Of a stretch of 64,000 nucleotides of DNA, positions 59,207-64,000 are shown in pieces; positions within the stretch are counted from its first letter, which is position 1; each line of letters starts with the position of its first letter. A program made the translations under genes and the position numbers. The notes under the pieces are model-generated. The model did no database searches, was not told where the DNA came from, and saw only the letters and a list, made by a program, of their open reading frames with translations. The DNA comes from Anoplolepis gracilipes (taxonomy: Eukaryota > Arthropoda > Insecta > Hymenoptera > Formicidae), in contig NC_132981.1 in the NCBI RefSeq assembly GCF_047496725.1, forward strand, positions 5,484,001 through 5,548,000, in the 5' to 3' direction.

Positions 59207-62200
59207 ATGGATTTAATCTCTTTGATACTGTGCGCCCTATTCATTGTATTCATAATCCCTGCAATTATATCGACACTGTATCAGTATTATGTTCTTCGAC
59301 GAAAGCTCAAAAATATTCCTCAATGCGGCACATTTCCCTTTGGCGCGGCACTTGAATTAATGAAACTGTCGGACTATGGTAAAGAACTTTATAAATAACG
59401 TTTTTATTATGTTTTGTTTTAGAAATGTCATTTATATATATTTTTAAAAACTTAAAACAAGATATTTGCATATGTGCTTGTTATTGATTTTAAATCAATA
59501 TAATAATTAATTAGTAAATAATCGAAATTTTTAATTATGTGCTCTTATCCACACAGAACGCGTACAATGGTTTGCGCAACGTATGCTACGATATAAAGAA
59601 GGAATTTTCATACATTGGCTTGGCATGCATCCGATGATTAATGTCTACAAACCTGAATTTTTAGAGGTAAAAATAAAACAAATCTTGTTAATATAAAGTA
59701 CTAATTATTATATTTTTTGTATGCAATGATACATAAATATATACAAATAATAATTTATTATCGTAAGAAAGCGAAATTTTTTACAATAGTGAAGTGGAGC
59801 TAATTTTGTAAATATATTATTTTTTTTTTTTTGAGACGACCTCATTTTGAAAATGAGTAATGGAAAATGTATTAAGCTATTATGCTTTATAATTTTTGTA
59901 AAAGAAAAAACGGGATATGTAACATTTAAAAAAATTTAATACCGATTTGTGTCACGTTCTTCTCTTTGCTTATATAAAGAAAAATTAATTATTTAAAATC
60001 TTTTTATAACTAAAAATAAAGTTAATTCAAGAAATTTTAATAAAACGTGATGATTTTTTTTTAAATTACGCATTGAAGACTCAATTTTCAGAATATATAT
60101 ATATTATAGTTAGAAACAGTATGCCTTGTATTAAAAAATAAAACGTCGTCTATTACAAACAAAATGAAATTTTTTGGCCAATTAAATAATACTTGCGTTT
60201 ATTATATTTTATTTGCTTTATCAAAAAAATGATACATCTCTTAAGCTGGACAGTTCACGGTCAAACTTTATTTCCTAAAAATTAATTTCTTTACTTTAAC
60301 GATTTAATCTTATTATTGGTTTCATATTTAAAATAGTATATAGAATGTTTTGTACTTAATGATATATCAGAAAAATCTCATCTAACATGAAAAATGACAT
60401 GAAAAAATAAGTTAAAATATGAAATAAAATTTTTACATACGAGATTTTGTTTTCAAAATAATTAAAGATTTGAAAAAAATATCCTGAAATAACAAATATG
60501 ATAAATTATTATATAGGCATGGTTATATTCTTTTTAAATTTATATTTTCAGATTATCTTGCCCAGCACCATTAATATTGAGAAAGGATTTCCTTATGTGA
60601 TGATGGAATCTTGGTTAGGCAAAGGACTTCTAATTTCTACAGGTAAACTCAAACTTTTTTACACCTATTTCTAACATTTTATTAAAGATATAAAGTAAAT
60701 TATAGCTTAGATTATATATATGATGTATTTGTTATTTGTGAATATAATAAACTTGAGCAGACTACAAAATGATGACAGAATAAAATTTAACCTTAATACA
60801 AATGCGCAAATTTGTATTTGTCTGCACTGATACAAAAAAATATTTTTTTTCGTTATTCTTATATTTATTAATTTACTTATATAACTGATTTTTGCATTGA
60901 TATTAATTATCAATGTAAAGTAACTTTAAAACGGTACTGATAAATTGTTTATTGTATTTTTCTTATATTTGTGTATATTAATACTTTGACAAAAATCATA
61001 TTCTTTCTTATTATTATTTCAGTGTTTAATTATTTATGAACTTATTTTATATTTATATTAATTATTACATTTTTACATTAATTATTATTATATGAAAAGG
61101 CGATCGCTCTAAAACATTACTAAGTTGTTTGTAAAATATTTTTTGTTTACTTCATTTTATGTTATTATTCTAAATAATAACACTATATTACTACACATGT
61201 AGTGTACATGTACGCACATTTATATATTTTTTACGATTTTCTAACACGTAAATGTATCGCTGATTGATATTATTTCAGGAAAACAATGGAACCACGATAG
61301 AAAACTCATCGGGCCAACGTTTCATTTTAATATATTGGACCAATTTGCCGTGGTTATGTCCGAAAAAACAGAGATCTTGATAAAGTGTCTCGAGAAGGAA
61401 ATAACAAAAAATCCAAAAAAAGCCATTAATATTTTTCCGTTCGCTAACAATGTCGCTCTCGACATTATATGTGGTAATAAATATATGTATATTATTATTA
61501 TAATATATATCATATTATTATAATATAAATATCTCATTTTTGACAAAAAAGTTCGCTGACATAGTATATTTTAAGCTGCAGCAATAAATTTTAATCAATT
61601 ATTTGATTTAAATAATAAATGGACTGGTCAAGTATACCAAACTATAATTTTGTTTAATTGACAAGTTCTTTTGTTAACAAAATAAATTGATTATTTACTT
61701 AGCTATTTTTGTTTACTTATTTTGCAATCAAAACAACGGTTAAAAATATGTTTACTAAATAAAATTTATTATTTTGTTTTAAAATTAAATCTATATTCTC
61801 GTTAGCAAACTTCATCAACACAAGAGCTTTCTGTTTTGTAGAAAATAAATTTTATCTGTCACAGCAAATAATAACTGATTTCAAATTATTTTTATTTTCA
61901 CAAAATAAATTTACTGAATATGTGTATAGTGACAATATAGAATAATTTTGCTGCAAAAGTAAAATTTCTTCTTTTCGTGTATGTGTAGAATTACAATATT
62001 AGTATAATTTCAATTAACCTGATTTCAACACTGAATATCTAAATTTAAACTGATTTACAAAGTCGGATCTTATGTCACATTATTTTATTGTGAATAAATA
62101 TAAGAAAAAGAAGATTTTCTTTCTTATTTTTGAAGATAAATATAAATTTAAATATAACAAAAATTTTATGTCATGTTACGACAATACTAACTAAACCATT

Positions 62201-64000
62201 ATTTGCAGAAACGGCAATGGGTGTGGATGTACATGCACAAGAAATTGAAACTAAGTATACCTCAACAATACATAGGTCTGAAAATTTATGAATTATATTA
62301 TTTTATTAATAGTAAAATAGTTAAAATATCATTAATAATTTATTAAGAAAATTTTTTTAAGTATTAACAACAAATTTTATATAATTTAAAAAATTTTATA
62401 TTAATTAATGTAATAGAATAAATATGCTGTTTTTTTTTAATTTAACATTTTAATCGTATTTCTAGAGGGTCTAAATTAATACTTGAGCGAATTGTTCGAC
62501 CGTGGCATCATCCAGATTGGTTGTACAGTTTAGTACCTTTAGGAAGGGAATATAAATCAATAATTAAAATAATACATAAATTTACGAAAGAGGTACGCGC
62601 CAAAAACGTTATTCATATACACTAATCTTTATAATGTATTAAGATATTGGCAGAATTTAATTAAATACTTATGCCGCTTTTTATTTAGATGAATTCAATA
62701 CGTTTATAACTGATAAATAATAAATTTCAGGTGATAGATAAGAAAAAGATTGTAAGACAATCGCAAATTGATTTTGCCACATCCGAAAACGAGGATGATG
62801 AAATTGATATAGGTGATTATTAAAGTATCATACATTATACATATATTTTTATTGCTTTTGTGTTTGAATTATTCTTATGAAATTAATACTTAGGTAAGCG
62901 AAAGAGAAAAGCCTTTCTAGATCTGTTACTAGATCAGAATGAGAAAGATGAAACTCCATTAACCGATGATGAATTGAGGGCACAAGTTGACACATTCATG
63001 TTCGAGGTGAGTAATAAAATTTAAAGAAAACTCGTTTTTTTCAAGATAAATAATATAATTATAAGTAAGTATTATAAAATAGTAAGGATATAATGTTATA
63101 GGGCCACGATACTACTGCAGTTGCGATAACATGGGCGCTTTTTCTTTTGGGCAATAATCTTGAGCATCAAGAAAAAGTTCATAAAGAACTCGAGGAAGTT
63201 TTCAAAGATTCAGAGAAACCAGCCAGTATAAAGGAGCTTTCTCAATTAAAGTATCTTGATAGGGTCATAAAAGAAACGCTCAGATTATACCCAAGTGTAC
63301 CTATGATTACAAGGAAATTAGCTGAAGATGTAAAAATGGGTATGGCAGAATTCAATTTTTATTAATATTAAGATATGAAAGAAAGATTTTAACATATTTG
63401 TATTAATCTGTAAATTTCTAAAATTCTTTATTAAATAATAATATTTTCATTTAAATATTGAAGAGCGTGTGGTTTGGTCTGATATCAGAAAGATAACTTT
63501 GATTTATTAAAGACTAAATTTTTTGAAAGATCAAATGTTTAAAATTTACTTTAGACGGTCTTTAATTTGAGATAAAGTTCAAGATAAAATTCTTTATTAT
63601 TTTATGTCTCACTTATAAATTCGTCAAATATTTTTATTATAAATAAAATGTTGTCACCAAATATGCTATACACATCATTTAAAGTAGATTTAACATTATA
63701 TATTACGAGTTTTACACATATCATGTAATGTGTGTATAACAGAATATAATCTATAAAAATTTTATTTTAGGTGATTATATGCTCCCGAAAGATACTACAG
63801 TTTCAGTGGCAATTGCATTAGCGCATACAAATCCAGAAGTTTGGCCAGATCCAGAAAAGTTCGATCCAGATCGCTTTCTTCCGGAAAACTCGAAACATAG
63901 GAATCCATATGCCTACATTCCATTCAGCGCTGGACCAAGAAATTGTATTGGCCAGAGATTTGCTTTACTCGAAGAGAAAACGATATTAACAGCTATTCTA
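59207..64000 (+). CDS. Cytochrome P450, CYP4-type, copy C (cut by window end)
   Basis: Exons match copy A one for one: 59207-59378, 59557-59666, 60552-60642, 61279-61473, 62209-62275, 62466-62592, 62731-62812, 62894-63006, 63102-63339 and 63771 to the window end, about 475 residues seen. It has the anchor (MDLISLILCALFIVFIIPAI), EGHDTT, KETLRLYPSVP, PDPEKFDPDRFLPENS and the haem-binding FSAGPRNCIG. Exon 2 is one codon shorter than in copy A. All donors are GT, including intron 6 (GTACGC). Compared with A it has PWHHPDWL for PWYGSDWL and LYPSVP for LFPSVP. Copy A has about 37 more residues after the point where this window ends, so the C-terminus should lie just outside. Confidence 0.93.

Noticed and set aside
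1..64000. tRNA, rRNA or CRISPR features
   Set aside because: None recognised by eye; a tRNAscan-type search was not possible, so a tRNA could have been missed.

Overview
This is a stretch of nuclear DNA from an insect, most likely a hymenopteran and possibly an ant. The reasons are the strong A+T bias, short GT-AG introns in almost every gene, an insect-type RpL4, a tandem CYP4-type P450 cluster and many small inverted-repeat (MITE-like) elements. The species call is inference only. No bacterial, plasmid or CRISPR features were seen.

Layout. 0.3-3.7 kb (minus): HPS1, the BLOC-3 subunit. 4.2-4.4 kb: a near-perfect foldback element. 5.1-9.5 kb (minus): RpL4 in eight coding exons, with a lone ATG in exon 1 and a structured GC-richer block in one intron. 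9.6-13.6 kb: gene-poor, with several inverted-repeat elements. 13.6-17.3 kb (minus): a four-TM claudin/PMP22-like protein. 18.6-20.1 kb (plus): the histone chaperone NASP. 22.3-23.9 kb (plus): intronless TRMT1 (tRNA m2,2G26 methyltransferase). 26.9-29.3 kb and 31.9-35.0 kb (plus): two tandem aldo-keto reductases, the second with two inverted-repeat elements in its introns. 35.3-37.4 kb (minus): an unrecognised coiled-coil, cysteine-rich protein. About 38.2-39.1 kb (plus): an unrecognised small protein with one hydrophobic segment, 5' end not found. 41.0-46.5 kb (plus): complete CYP4-type P450 copy A. 52.9-53.3 kb: P450 copy B, exons 1-2 only. 59.2 kb to the window edge: P450 copy C, cut in its last exon.

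The right-hand 27 kb is a segmentally duplicated region. P450 copies A, B and C share upstream sequence as well as exons. A further copy of the 37.5-40 kb region lies at 48.2-50.6 kb; it has lost the two coding exons of the 38.2-39.1 kb gene and gained an ~836 bp foldback element whose empty site is visible in the other copy. Near-identical exons and introns 7-9 of A and C, beside more diverged flanking exons, suggest local gene conversion. The aldo-keto reductases and P450s are both oxidoreductase families used in detoxification and lipid or hormone metabolism, but nothing in the sequence shows that they act together. The housekeeping genes (HPS1, RpL4, NASP, TRMT1) are independent neighbours.

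Exon coordinates were read by eye from splice motifs, reading-frame phase and family alignment, so individual junctions may be off. The most uncertain junctions are named in the entries.
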